NCBI RefSeq assembly: GCF_000716545.1
Contig: NZ_JNWZ01000022.1
Location: forward strand, 29,982-93,981
Direction: 5' to 3'
Source: Kitasatospora phosalacinea
GTDB lineage: Bacteria > Actinomycetota > Actinomycetes > Streptomycetales > Streptomycetaceae
Length of the DNA stretch: 64,000 nucleotides
The notes beneath the pieces were generated by a model, which saw nothing but the letters and a program-made list of their open reading frames with translations, ran no database searches and had not been told where the DNA came from. Position numbers and translations under genes: made by a program. Shown here in pieces: positions 26,375 through 35,376 of this stretch; within the stretch, counting starts at the first letter, position 1, and every line of letters begins with the position of its first letter.

Positions 26375-27415
26375 TCAGGCGGTGGGCCAGGCCGCCAAGT
26401 GGGCGTCGATCTCGCCGGTCAGCCGGCGCTTGCCCGCCGCGTCCAGGAAGGACGCCTCGACGGCGCCCCGGGCCAGCGCCGCGACGCCCGCCTCGTCCAG
26501 GCCGAGCAGCTTCGCGGCGACCGCGTACTCGGTGTTCAGGTCGGTGCCGAACATCGGCGGGTCGTCGCTGTTGATCGTGACCAGCAGCCCGGCGTCGACC
26601 ATCTGCCGCACCGGGTGGTCCTCGATCCGCTCGACCACCCGGGTCGCCAGGTTGGACGTCGGGCAGACCTCCAGCGGGATCCGGTGCTCGCCCAGGTAGT
26701 CGACCAGCGCCGGGTCCTTCACCGACTGGGTGCCGTGCCCGATCCGCTCGGCGCCGAGCACCCGGATCGCGTCCCACACCGTCTCGGGGCCGGTCGACTC
26801 GCCCGCGTGCGGCACGCTGTGCAGGCCGGCCGCCCGGGCCCGGTCGAAGTACGGCTTGAACTGGGGGCGCGGCACGCCGATCTCGGGGCCGCCGAGCCCG
26901 AACGAGACCAGCCCCTCGGGGGCCAGGTCGAGGGCGAGCCGGGCGGTCTCCTCGGCGGAGGCCAGGCCGGCCTCGCCGGGGATGTCGAAGCACCAGCGCA
27001 GCACGACGCCGAGGTCCTTCTCGGCGGACAGCCGGGCGTCCTCGATCGCCTCCATGAAGGCGACGTCGGGGATGCCCCGGCTGACCGACGAGTACGGGGT
27101 GACGGTCAGCTCGGCGTACCGGATGTTCTGCCGGGCCATGTCCTGCGCGACGCCGTAGGTCAGCGCGCGGACGTCCTCGGCGTCCCGGATCAGGTCGACG
27201 ACGCTCAGGTACACCTCGATGAAGTGCGCGAAGTCGGTGAAGGTGAAGTACTCGGCGAGCGCCTGCGGGTCGGCCGGCACCCTGCTGTGCCCGGCGTGCC
27301 GGGCCGCCAGCTCGGCCACCACCCGCGGCGAGGCCGAGCCCACGTGGTGCACGTGCAGCTCCGCCTTCGGCATGGCGGCGATGAACGCCTCGATCCCCTG
27401 GACACCCTCGGCCAC
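26375..27415 (-). CDS. add: Adenosine deaminase family protein
   Basis: A 346-residue TIM-barrel amidohydrolase of the adenosine deaminase family. The metal and catalytic motifs are mostly intact: HAGES (catalytic Glu), RIGHGTQ, EVCPTSNL and SDDPPMFGTDL. The first metal motif reads ELHVHHVGSASP instead of the usual HxHLxGS form, so the substrate may differ; aminodeoxyfutalosine (menaquinone route) is one known alternative in this family. GTG start at 27415 after GGGAG. The family symbol is used; true adenosine specificity is not established. Confidence 0.8.
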   Translation of the reverse strand: MAEGVQGIEAFIAAMPKAELHVHHVGSASPRVVAELAARHAGHSRVPADPQALAEYFTFTDFAHFIEVYLSVVDLIRDAEDVRALTYGVAQDMARQNIRYAELTVTPYSSVSRGIPDVAFMEAIEDARLSAEKDLGVVLRWCFDIPGEAGLASAEETARLALDLAPEGLVSFGLGGPEIGVPRPQFKPYFDRARAAGLHSVPHAGESTGPETVWDAIRVLGAERIGHGTQSVKDPALVDYLGEHRIPLEVCPTSNLATRVVERIEDHPVRQMVDAGLLVTINSDDPPMFGTDLNTEYAVAAKLLGLDEAGVAALARGAVEASFLDAAGKRRLTGEIDAHLAAWPTA

Positions 27416-27706
27416 GGCACGCTCCCGTCTACTTCACCCGGACCCGGACAGACCACGCATGCTAACCCGCGGACCCGGCCCGGCTTGTCGGTGGTGGCCT
27501 GCGCCGCCGCGTCCCCGCCCGCCTCGGCGGGGACGGGCCGGAGAGCCCCGGGTCGGACGACCCGTCGTCGTTGCACGCCGTCCGCACCGGCGCGGCCGCC
27601 CCCGGCGCCGCGGCCCGCAGGACGGTCTTCCGCACGGGTACCGGTCGGTCGCCCGCCCCGGCCCAGGGCCCGAGCGGTCGGACACGCACCCCCGGGCGAC
27701 GCCCCG

Positions 27707-28993
27707 TCAGCCGCCCAGCGCCGTGCTGACGGTGTGGATGAGCAGGCCCGCCAGCGCACCCACCACGGTGCCGTTGATCCGGATGAACTGCAGGTCGCGG
27801 CCCACGTTGGCCTCGATCTTGCGGGAGGCGTCGGCGGCGTCCCAGCCGGCCACGGTGTCGGAGATCAGCGAGGTGATCTCCTCCCGGTAGGTGGAGACCA
27901 CGTACTCGGCGGCGTCCAGCAGCCAGCCGTCGGCCTTCGCCTGGAGCCTGCCGTCGGTGGCGAGCCGCCGGCCGAGGGCGTGCAGCGCCCCGGTGAGGCG
28001 GCGGCGCAGTTCGCTGTCCTCGTCCTCGGCGGCGTTGAGCACCAGGGTGCGGACGGCCGCCCAGGAGGAGGCGATCAGCTCCTGCACCTCGGGGCGGGCC
28101 AGCAGGTCGGCCTTGGCGCGTTCGACCCGGTCGATGGTGGCGGGGTCGTGCTGGAGCTCGTGGGCGAAGTCGGCGAGGAAGTTGTCGAGCGCGCCGCGCG
28201 CGGGGTGCACGGGATCGTCGCGGACGTCGGTGACGAAGCGCAGCAGTTCCTTGTAGACGCGCTCGCCGACCTGCTGGTCGAGGAACTTGGGCGTCCAGCC
28301 GGGGGTCTTGGCGGTGACCCGGGCGACCACCTCGCCGTGGTGCTCGACCAGCCAGTCGTGGCCGCGCACCGCGACCAGGTCGACCAGGCCCCGGTGCCCG
28401 CCGTCGGCGACGATCTTCCCGAGCAGCCGCCCGGCGGGTTCGGCGACCGAGGTGGCGGCGGCCCGCCGGGTGACCGCCTCGGCGACCACCGCCTGCACGT
28501 CCTCGTCCCGGAGCACCGCGAGCAGGCCGCGCAGCGCGGCGGCGGCCTCGCGGGTGACGCGTTCGGCGCTGCCGGGCGCGGAGAGCCACTCGCCGAGCCG
28601 CCGGGCCACGCCGATCCGGCCGAGCCGGGCCCGGACCACCGGCGCGGACAGGAAGTTGTCGCCGACGAAGTCGCCGAGCGAGCGGCCGAAGGCGTCCTTC
28701 TTGGTCGGGATGATCGCGGTGTGCGGGATCGGCAGCCCGAACGGGCGGCGGAACAGCGCGGTGACGGCGAACCAGTCGGCGAGCGCGCCGACCATGCCGG
28801 CCTCGGCGGCGGCCGCCACGTACCCGGCCCAGGCGCCGGCACCGGCCGCCTCCGCCCAAGTGGCGAGGGCGAACACCAGTGTGGCCAGGCCGAGGAGGCC
28901 GGTCGCGATGGTCTTCATCCGCCGCACACCGCGCCGCTTCTCCTCGTCGGCGGCGGTGAACCTGACTCCGGGGGCAGTATCGTCCACGCTCAC
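27707..28993 (-). CDS. DUF445 family membrane protein
   Basis: A 428-residue protein of the DUF445 (YjiN-like) family. The N-terminal membrane segments (about residues 27-85) include GMVGALADWFAVTALFRRPFGLPIPHTAIIP, the strongest family signature, followed by a long helical cytoplasmic region and a final hydrophobic segment with FIRINGTVVGALAGLLIHTV. Function is unknown; it is a broadly conserved membrane protein. GTG 28993 is chosen after GGCGGGG; GTG 29011 is also possible. About 290 bp of featureless GC-rich DNA separates it from the deaminase gene. Confidence 0.88.
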   Translation of the reverse strand: MSVDDTAPGVRFTAADEEKRRGVRRMKTIATGLLGLATLVFALATWAEAAGAGAWAGYVAAAAEAGMVGALADWFAVTALFRRPFGLPIPHTAIIPTKKDAFGRSLGDFVGDNFLSAPVVRARLGRIGVARRLGEWLSAPGSAERVTREAAAALRGLLAVLRDEDVQAVVAEAVTRRAAATSVAEPAGRLLGKIVADGGHRGLVDLVAVRGHDWLVEHHGEVVARVTAKTPGWTPKFLDQQVGERVYKELLRFVTDVRDDPVHPARGALDNFLADFAHELQHDPATIDRVERAKADLLARPEVQELIASSWAAVRTLVLNAAEDEDSELRRRLTGALHALGRRLATDGRLQAKADGWLLDAAEYVVSTYREEITSLISDTVAGWDAADASRKIEANVGRDLQFIRINGTVVGALAGLLIHTVSTALGG

Positions 28994-29067
28994 CCCGCCA
29001 GCGTGGCACACCGGCCCGGCGAAACGGCCGCCGCCCCGCTAATCCGACCGTCGGATCGGCGCCGGCC

Positions 29068-30378
29068 TCAGCCTCCTCCGCCCAGCACGATCCGCCGCAC
29101 GCCCGCCCAGCGGGCGGGGTCGGTGACCCGGCGGCCGTCGAGCAGCACCCGGACCCCGGGGAAGTCGACCGCGCCCAGGTCCCGGTACTCGGGGTGGTCG
29201 GCCTGGACGACCAGCGCGGCGGCGGGCTTGCCCTCGTCGGGCGGCAGGCCGAGCGCGGCCAACTCCTCCGGCGGGTACAGCGGGTCGCTGACGCCGACCT
29301 CGGCCCCGGCCGCGCGCAGCGCCGCGACCAGCGGGAACACCCCGGAGTACGCGGTCTCCTTGACCCCGCCCCGGTAGGAGGCGCCGAGCACCGTCACCGC
29401 GACGCCGGTCAGCGGGCCGAGCGCGCCCTCCAGCAGCCCGACCGCGTACGCCGGGACCTGCTCGTTGGCCTCGCGGGCGGTGCGGACCACGGTGGCGCCC
29501 GGGTCGTTCCACAGGTACAGCCGGGGGTAGACCGGGATGCAGTGGCCGCCGACCGCGATGCCGGGGCGGTGCAGGTGGCTGTAGGGCTGCGAGTTGCAGG
29601 CGTCGATGACCTCGGCGAGGTCGACGCCGACCCGGTCCGCGTACCGGGCGAACTGGTTGACCAGCGCGATGTTGACGTCCCGGTAGGTGGTCTCGGCGAG
29701 CTTGGCGAACTCGGCGGCCTCCGCGCTGGACAGCTCCCACACGCCGTTGCCGCGCGGCAGGTCGGGGCGCGGGTCGAAGTCGAGCACCGCCCGGTAGAAC
29801 TCGGCGCCGCGCCGGGTGGAGTCCTCGTCGATGCCGCCGACCAGCTTGGGGTAGCGCCGCAGGTCGGCGAAGACCCGCCCGGTGCGGACGCGTTCGGGGC
29901 TGAACACCAGCGCGAAGTCCCGGCCGGCGGCCAGGTTCGAGCCGGCCTCCAGCCGCCGGGCGAAGCGGCCGCGCACGGTGCCCACCGGCAGGGTGGTCTC
30001 GTAGCTGACCAGGGTGTCGGGGCGCAGTCCGGCGGCGACGGCGTCGGTGGCGGCGTCCAGCAGGGCGAAGTCGGGGCTGCCGTCGGGGTCGGTGACCAGC
30101 GGGACGACGATCACCACGGCGTCGGCGCCGGCGGTCGCGACGGCCGTGTCGGTGGTGGCGCGCAGCCGGCCGGCGGCGACCGCCCCGGCGAGCCGTTCGG
30201 CGAGGTGGGCCTCGCGCGGGAAGGGCGGCCGGCCGGCGTTGACGGCGGCGACCACGCCGGGGGCGATGTCGGCGCCGGTGACCCGGTGGCCCTTGCCGGC
30301 GTACTGGACGGCCAGCGGCAGGCCGATCTTGCCGAGGCCCACCACGCAGACGTCCAGCGCCCGCGGCGAGCCGTTCAC
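29068..30378 (-). CDS. UDP-sugar/UDP-ManNAc type nucleotide-sugar dehydrogenase
   Basis: A 436-residue NAD-dependent dehydrogenase oxidising the C6 hydroxyl of a UDP-sugar to a uronic acid. It has the Rossmann motif VCVVGLGKIGLPLA, LAETTYRDVNIALVNQFA in the middle domain, and GGHCIPVYPRLY with the catalytic Cys. It resembles the UDP-N-acetylmannosamine (WecC) or glucose dehydrogenases; the exact sugar is not known. GTG 30378 overlaps the glycosyltransferase stop as GTGA, so the two work as a unit, probably supplying a charged sugar for a surface glycan. Confidence 0.88.
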   Translation of the reverse strand: MNGSPRALDVCVVGLGKIGLPLAVQYAGKGHRVTGADIAPGVVAAVNAGRPPFPREAHLAERLAGAVAAGRLRATTDTAVATAGADAVVIVVPLVTDPDGSPDFALLDAATDAVAAGLRPDTLVSYETTLPVGTVRGRFARRLEAGSNLAAGRDFALVFSPERVRTGRVFADLRRYPKLVGGIDEDSTRRGAEFYRAVLDFDPRPDLPRGNGVWELSSAEAAEFAKLAETTYRDVNIALVNQFARYADRVGVDLAEVIDACNSQPYSHLHRPGIAVGGHCIPVYPRLYLWNDPGATVVRTAREANEQVPAYAVGLLEGALGPLTGVAVTVLGASYRGGVKETAYSGVFPLVAALRAAGAEVGVSDPLYPPEELAALGLPPDEGKPAAALVVQADHPEYRDLGAVDFPGVRVLLDGRRVTDPARWAGVRRIVLGGGG

Positions 30379-31595
30379 CGGGCGGCTCCCCGCAGGGCGG
30401 CGGCCAGGCCGTGGCGCCGGGCGCGGTGCAGCGCGCGTTTGACGGCCCACCGGGCGCGGCGCAGCGGCGCGGGGACGAGGCGGCGCCAGCCGTCCGGTCC
30501 GGGGGCCCGGCCGAGCTCGAACAGCGCGTCGGGCAGGCCGAGCCGCCGGTCGCGGAAGGCCGGGTAGTCGGTGTAGAGCCGGGAGCCGCGGCGGACGGGG
30601 GCGGCCTCGCCGTGGTCCTGCTCCCAGGCGATCAGGTCGCACAGGGCGTGCAGTTCGCCGCGCCGGGCGAGGGCGAGGCGCAGCCGGGCGGGGACGGGCA
30701 GGGTGCGGAACACGGCGGGCGAGCAGTGCCGTTCGGTGAACCGGCCGATCTCCTGGACGATCCGCCGCTGCATGGCGGGCGGTTCGGCGAGGAAGGGGGC
30801 CTGGAGCAGCTGCGGGACGTCCCAGCTGAAGTAGCGGGCGCGGACGGCGTCCCGGGCCGGTCCGGGCAGGGTGGAGCGGTCGAGCACCTCGTGGGCGGCG
30901 GTGAAGCCGCGCAGCCGGTCCATCGGCCCGGCCCGGTGGGTGACGTTGGAGCGGTCCTGGCGCAGCACCAGGTGGTAGTAGTCGTAGTCGGCGAGGACGG
31001 AGACCTTGCGGGCGTGCAGCAGCGCGCCGAGGGTGAACGGCTGGTCGGAGTGGATGACCAGGTCCTCGCGGCGGCGCAGCCCGTGGCGGGTGACCAGGTC
31101 GCGGCGGAACAGCTTGGTGTCGCCGAGGGCCCAGGCGAGCGCGGAGTCGGTGAAGCCGACGTGCTCGGCGGTGCGGTCGAAGATGCCCTGCGGGACGACC
31201 CGGCCGTGTTCGCCGACCTGTTTGGGGATCAGCACGTCGGACTCCCAGCGGTCGGCGGCGTCGACCATCCGTTCCAGCGCCTCGGGGCCGAGCCAGTCGT
31301 CGGCCCCGAGGTACAGCAGGTAGCGGCCGCGGGCGAGTTCGGTGCCGCGGTTGGTGGGCTTGGCGGGGCCGCCGGACGCGGGCTGCCGCACGGTGCGGAA
31401 CAGCCCGGGGTGGGCGGCGGCGTAGCGGGCGAGCTCCTCGGTGCTGCCGTCGCTGGAGCCGTCGTCGACGGCGACGACTTCCATCCGCCGCGGCCCGATG
31501 CTCTGGCCCACCAGCGAGTCCAGGCAGGCGGTGAGGTAGGGCATCGTGTCGTGGACGGCGATCACCACGCTGACGTCCGGTCCTTGCTCGGTCAC
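30375..31595 (-). CDS. Glycosyltransferase family 2
   Basis: A 406-residue GT-A fold transferase. DVSVVIAVHDTMPYLTACLDSL, VVAVDDGSSDGS and the DxD-like LGADDW show nucleotide-sugar binding. The C-terminal 150 residues are Arg/Leu-rich and may contact membrane or acceptor. No transmembrane helices are obvious, so the acceptor is likely a lipid-linked or wall polymer precursor. GTG 31595, with GGGAG eleven bases upstream. It lies 64 bp after the ABC exporter genes on the same strand. Confidence 0.88.
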   Translation of the reverse strand: MTEQGPDVSVVIAVHDTMPYLTACLDSLVGQSIGPRRMEVVAVDDGSSDGSTEELARYAAAHPGLFRTVRQPASGGPAKPTNRGTELARGRYLLYLGADDWLGPEALERMVDAADRWESDVLIPKQVGEHGRVVPQGIFDRTAEHVGFTDSALAWALGDTKLFRRDLVTRHGLRRREDLVIHSDQPFTLGALLHARKVSVLADYDYYHLVLRQDRSNVTHRAGPMDRLRGFTAAHEVLDRSTLPGPARDAVRARYFSWDVPQLLQAPFLAEPPAMQRRIVQEIGRFTERHCSPAVFRTLPVPARLRLALARRGELHALCDLIAWEQDHGEAAPVRRGSRLYTDYPAFRDRRLGLPDALFELGRAPGPDGWRRLVPAPLRRARWAVKRALHRARRHGLAAALRGAAR

Positions 31596-31624
31596 GAGCT
31601 GTCAACTCCCGTACCGGCCGACTG

Positions 31625-31651
31625 GTCACTTCCCCCACCCGAACGAGTGAC
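31625..31651. promoter_or_regulatory. GTCACT/AGTGAC inverted repeat before the glycosyltransferase
   Basis: Arms GTCACT (31625-31630) and AGTGAC (31646-31651) with a 15-base loop, in the 64-bp gap between the ABC ATPase and the glycosyltransferase. Could be an operator or a weak attenuator. Low confidence. Confidence 0.3.
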
Positions 31652-31659
31652 GGAAGGGG

Positions 31660-32628
31660 TCAGGGCGCGGGCACGGCGGCGCTCCCGGCGTAGATCCGGG
31701 CGATGACGTCCTCGATCGCCGGTTCGCGCACCGACAGGTCGACCAGGGGGTGGCGCTCGGCGACGGCGGCGACGATCGGCGCGGCGCTCTGCCGGGCGGG
31801 GAAGGCCAGCCACTGGCGGGGGCCCTCGGTGCGGACCACCCGGACGCCGGGCAGGTCGATCGGCGGGTGCGGCTCGGCGAGGTCGACCACCAGGGTGCGT
31901 TCGCTGCCGCCGATCTCGTGCAGCCGCTCCAGCGGGCCGTCCAGGACGAGCCGGCCGTGGTCGATCACCATCACCCGGCCGCACAGCTGCTCGATGTCGG
32001 TGAGGTCGTGGGTGGTGAGCAGCACGGTGGTGCGCCGCTCCCGGTTGGTCTCGCGCAGGAACCCGCGGACCTTCGCCTTGCTGACGGTGTCGAGCCCGAT
32101 GGTGGGCTCGTCCAGGTACAGCACGCTGGGGTCGTGCAGCAGGGCGGCGGCCAGGTCGCCGCGCATCCGCTGGCCGAGCGAGAGCTGCCGCACGGGGGTG
32201 TCCAACAGCTCTCCCAGGCCGAGGAGTTCGACGCAGCGGTCGAGGTTGGCCCGGTACCTGGCGTCGGGGATCCGGTAGATCCGCCGGGCCAGTTCGTAGC
32301 TGTCGCGCAGCGGCAGGTCCCACCAGAGGGTGGTGCGCTGGCCGAACACCACGCCGATCCGGCGGGCGAGTTCGGCCCGGCGGGCGGCCGGGTCGACGCC
32401 GGCCACCCGCAGCCGTCCGCCGCTGGGCACCAGGATGCCGGTGAGCATCTTGACGGTGGTGGACTTCCCGGCGCCGTTGGGCCCGATGTAGCCGACGCAC
32501 TCGCCCTCCTCGACGGCGAAGGTCAGCCCGTCGACGGCCCGCACCTCGCGCTTCTCGCGGCGCCAGCGGCCGTCCCTGGTGCGGACGGTGAAGCTCCGCC
32601 GGACGTCCTCGACCTCGATCACGGCCAT
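31660..32628 (-). CDS. ABC-2 exporter ATPase
   Basis: A 322-residue ATPase. Walker A is GPNGAGKSTT, signature LSLGQRMRGDLA, Walker B VLYLDEPTIGLD, H-loop TTHDLTDIEQ. The C-terminal 90 residues beyond the core match the extra domain of drug or lipid exporter ATPases, and ATP binding should drive the two permeases upstream in the operon. ATG 32628 (with GGGGAA before it) is 13 bp after the permease stop. The substrate is unknown. Confidence 0.9.
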   Translation of the reverse strand: MAVIEVEDVRRSFTVRTRDGRWRREKREVRAVDGLTFAVEEGECVGYIGPNGAGKSTTVKMLTGILVPSGGRLRVAGVDPAARRAELARRIGVVFGQRTTLWWDLPLRDSYELARRIYRIPDARYRANLDRCVELLGLGELLDTPVRQLSLGQRMRGDLAAALLHDPSVLYLDEPTIGLDTVSKAKVRGFLRETNRERRTTVLLTTHDLTDIEQLCGRVMVIDHGRLVLDGPLERLHEIGGSERTLVVDLAEPHPPIDLPGVRVVRTEGPRQWLAFPARQSAAPIVAAVAERHPLVDLSVREPAIEDVIARIYAGSAAVPAP

Positions 32629-32641
32629 GGTTCCCCTTCCC

Positions 32642-33475
32642 TCAGCTTCCGGTGGAGCGGTAGGCGCGCAGCCCGGCCCGCCAGGCGAGCCCGGCCGCCA
32701 GCACGCACAGCGCGGCGGCCAGCGGCGAGGCGAACCGGAAGGCGACGGGCAGCCCGAGCGGGTCGGACCGGCCCAGGACGTGCAGCGCGGGCAGCCAGTT
32801 GACGAACGCCAGCGGGACGCCGAAGACGGTGCCGGCGACGAGTTCCCTGGCGAACACCGTGGGCGGGTACTGCAGGACGGTGGCGCCGCCGTAGGTGACG
32901 GCGTTCTGCAGTTCGGCGGCGTCGCCCCACCAGAACTGCACGCAGGAGCAGCCGACGAACAGCGCGCAGAAGATGACGGTGCCGCACAGCAGCAGCACGG
33001 GCACCATCAGCACCCGGTCCCAGCTCCAGTGCACGTCGAGCGCGGTGAGCGACCAGCCGAGCACCGCGAAGGCCTGCACCAGCCGGCCCAGGCGCCGCAG
33101 CGAGAAGCGTTCGGCGGCGAGCTGGGCCAGCGCGGGGGCGGGCCGGATCAGCATGGTGTCCAGGCTGCCGGAGCGCACCCGCTCCCCCAGCCCGCCCACC
33201 GACCCGACCAGGACGTTGGCCGCGCCGAGCGCGACCGAGGAGGTGCCGTACAGGAAGCCGGTCTCGGCGAGCGTCCAGCCGGCCAGCTGCCTGGTGTGGG
33301 AGAACATCAGCAGCAGCACCGCGAAGTCCAGGAAGGTGATCAGCGTGTTCGCGGCCAGGCTGATCGCGAACGAGGCCCGGTAGGCCATCGTGGAACGGAC
33401 CCACATCCCGGTGATCAGCCACCACGAGCGCACCGCCCAGCCCGCCCGCGCCACCGTGCCCGGGTGCTCAGCCAC
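32642..33475 (-). CDS. ABC-2 family permease, second subunit
   Basis: A 277-residue membrane protein of the ABC2_membrane_6 (DUF990) type, with about six hydrophobic segments. SGSLDTMLIRPAPALAQLAAERFSLRRLGR is the conserved cytoplasmic loop of this family. Paired with the next gene, it would form a heterodimeric export channel. GTG 33475 overlaps the upstream permease stop by 8 bp, so translation is coupled. Confidence 0.85.
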   Translation of the reverse strand: MAEHPGTVARAGWAVRSWWLITGMWVRSTMAYRASFAISLAANTLITFLDFAVLLLMFSHTRQLAGWTLAETGFLYGTSSVALGAANVLVGSVGGLGERVRSGSLDTMLIRPAPALAQLAAERFSLRRLGRLVQAFAVLGWSLTALDVHWSWDRVLMVPVLLLCGTVIFCALFVGCSCVQFWWGDAAELQNAVTYGGATVLQYPPTVFARELVAGTVFGVPLAFVNWLPALHVLGRSDPLGLPVAFRFASPLAAALCVLAAGLAWRAGLRAYRSTGS

Positions 33476-34271
33476 CCTGGACCACCACCCTGCGCACGGC
33501 CAGCGCCTGCCCGGCCCGGCCGATCGCCAGCAGGGCGGCGCCCCAGGCGAGCTGGAACCCGTACAGGGCCAGCAGGCCGGTGCCGGTGCGCCGCCGCAGC
33601 AGCACGTCGGTGGGCAGCTGCACCATCGCCGAGAACGGCAGCACCCGGGCCAGGTCGCCCAGCAGGCCGGGGAAGAGGGCCAGCGGCAGGAGCATCCCGG
33701 AGAAGAACATCGACACCACCGTCATCGCGGCCCGCACCCCCTCGGACTCGTGCAGCCAGAAGCCGGTCAGCGTGGCCAGGAAGCGCAGCCCGAAGCTGAC
33801 CACCACCGCCAGCGCCACCGAGAGCAGGAACTCGGCCCACACCAGCGGGTCGGCGGGCAGCACCAGGTCGAACAGCGCGGCGCCCGCCAGCATCGGCAGC
33901 GCGCCCCTGGTCAGCAGCTGGTAGCCGGCCCGGCCGAGGTCGGTGGCCAGCCACCAGCCCTGGAAGTCCACCGGCCGGTACAGGTCGACGGCGATGTCGC
34001 CGCTGCGGAAGCGCGCCTGCAGGTCGTCCTGGAACCCGCCGCCCCACACCGCGACGGTCACCAGCAGCCCCTGGCTGATCCAGATGTAGGTGACCGCCTG
34101 CGCGGCGTCGTAGCCGCCGAGCCCCGGCCTGGCCCGCCACAGGGCGAGCATGGTGGACGCCAGGATCACCCCGAACACGGTGTTGGTGACCGTCCCCGCC
34201 AGCGTGGCCGCCCGGTACGTCGAGTACCGCCGGAACGCTCCCCGGGCGACCGATAAGTAGACCCCACCCAT
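33468..34271 (-). CDS. ABC-2 family permease, first subunit
   Basis: A 267-residue membrane permease of the same family. Stretches RSGDIAVDLYRPVDFQGWWLATDLGR and SMFFSGMLLPLALFPGLL are characteristic, with about six membrane helices. ATG 34271 follows AAGGAGACACATCG. It is the first gene of a possible five-gene unit: two permeases, ATPase, glycosyltransferase and sugar dehydrogenase. Upstream, 34272-34411 is the promoter region; no clear -10/-35 was found there. Confidence 0.87.
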   Translation of the reverse strand: MGGVYLSVARGAFRRYSTYRAATLAGTVTNTVFGVILASTMLALWRARPGLGGYDAAQAVTYIWISQGLLVTVAVWGGGFQDDLQARFRSGDIAVDLYRPVDFQGWWLATDLGRAGYQLLTRGALPMLAGAALFDLVLPADPLVWAEFLLSVALAVVVSFGLRFLATLTGFWLHESEGVRAAMTVVSMFFSGMLLPLALFPGLLGDLARVLPFSAMVQLPTDVLLRRRTGTGLLALYGFQLAWGAALLAIGRAGQALAVRRVVVQGG

Positions 34272-34411
34272 CGATGTGTCTCCTTGTCGATATTCACCCG
34301 CACCTGAACGGCCCACAAAACTACGCCCGCCCCCGGGCCGGGCGCACCTCATTTACCGCGGCGGATGGCGCCCGCGGCACGATCCCGCCACGGACGGCCT
34401 CCCGGCCGGCC

Positions 34412-34807
34412 CTACAGGTAGAGCCCGGTCGACCCCTCCAGGTCGCCGAACCGCCCGGCCGCCACCGCGTGCAGGTCGCGCTCGCGCAGCAGCACGTACG
34501 TCGCGCCGCGGACCTCGACCTCCAGTTTGTCCTCCGGGTCGTACAGCACCCGGTCGCCCGGCTCCACGGACCGCACGCTCTGGCCGACGGCCACCGCCTC
34601 GGCCCAGGCGCAGCGCCGCGACAGCTCGGCGGTGGCCGGGATCAGGATGCCGCCGGTGGAGCGCCGCTCGCCCTCGCCGGTCTCGGTCCTCACCAGCACC
34701 CGGTCGTGCAGCATCCGGATCGGCAGCTTCTCCCCGAGCCGGTCGTGCCGCCCGTGCGGGGCGTCCTCGCCGGCTGCGGCCGTGTTCTGGGTGTCGTTCT
34801 CACTCAC
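34412..34807 (-). CDS. GroES-like co-chaperonin homologue, without GroEL nearby
   Basis: A 131-residue protein. The core from about residue 30 is Cpn10-like: PIRMLHDRVLVRTETGEGERRSTGGILIPATA corresponds to the GroES start and mobile loop. SVRSVEPGDRVLYDPEDKLEVEVRGATYVLLRERDLHAV matches the C-terminal barrel. An N-terminal extension of about 28 hydrophilic residues and a 20-residue tail go beyond ordinary GroES (about 97-102). No groEL is in the window. It may be a specialised co-chaperonin-like protein. GTG start at 34807. Confidence 0.85.
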   Translation of the reverse strand: MSENDTQNTAAAGEDAPHGRHDRLGEKLPIRMLHDRVLVRTETGEGERRSTGGILIPATAELSRRCAWAEAVAVGQSVRSVEPGDRVLYDPEDKLEVEVRGATYVLLRERDLHAVAAGRFGDLEGSTGLYL

Positions 34808-34881
34808 GCCCCGACCGTACCGGACCGGAACGCGGCGGCGGGGCCCCGGGCGCCTGCCCGGGGCCCCGCCGCGACGTGCCG

Positions 34882-35232
34882 TCAGCCCTTGCGCCGCCGC
34901 CGCGCCGAGGCGACCAGCAGCACCACGCCGACGCCGACCAGCGCGGCCGGCACCACCCGCTCGGTCCGCAGCCGCCCCTCCTCGTCCACGAACTTCGACC
35001 TGACCTGCTCGACGGCGCCGCTCGCGGCGACGTACGCCTGCCCGGCCTTCCGCTCGACGGTGGCGCGGACCTTGGCCTTGGTCTGCGCGGCGACGGTCGC
35101 CGGGTGGACGCGCATGGCGAGCTCGTCGAGGGTCACGGCGAGCCGGTCCCTCGCCCCGGCGATGTCCGCCTCGATCTGGGCCGTCGTACGCGGTGCCGAC
35201 GTGTCCTTGCCGCTCGCTGCCACTGGGGCCAC
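34882..35232 (-). CDS. DUF3618 family protein
   Basis: A 116-residue protein with the DUF3618 signature: TTAQIEADIAGARDRLAVTLDELAMRVHP at residues 16-44. A middle helical stretch and one C-terminal membrane helix (about 90-110) follow, ending in a cluster of Arg and Lys. The family is an actinobacterial membrane-tethered helical protein of unknown function. GTG 35232 is assumed; an inner GTG at 35223 is possible. Divergent from bcp, 144 bp away. Confidence 0.85.
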   Translation of the reverse strand: MAPVAASGKDTSAPRTTAQIEADIAGARDRLAVTLDELAMRVHPATVAAQTKAKVRATVERKAGQAYVAASGAVEQVRSKFVDEEGRLRTERVVPAALVGVGVVLLVASARRRRKG

Positions 35233-35376
35233 CCCATCTCTGTTACCGCTAGGTACTTCTTCTCCACCGACAGTCTGTCAGCTCGCCGCCGCACGCGCGC
35301 AGCGCCACCCGCCGACGGGGGTAGGTTGGCCCGCAGCACCACCCCCCGTCCCAGCTCCAGAGGAGAACCGAGCACA

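Noticed and set aside
26399..29377. About 990-codon plus-strand frame over the deaminase and DUF445 genes
   Set aside because: Antisense shadow: low-complexity Gly/Val/Asp/Gln and no domain; both minus-strand genes are well supported.
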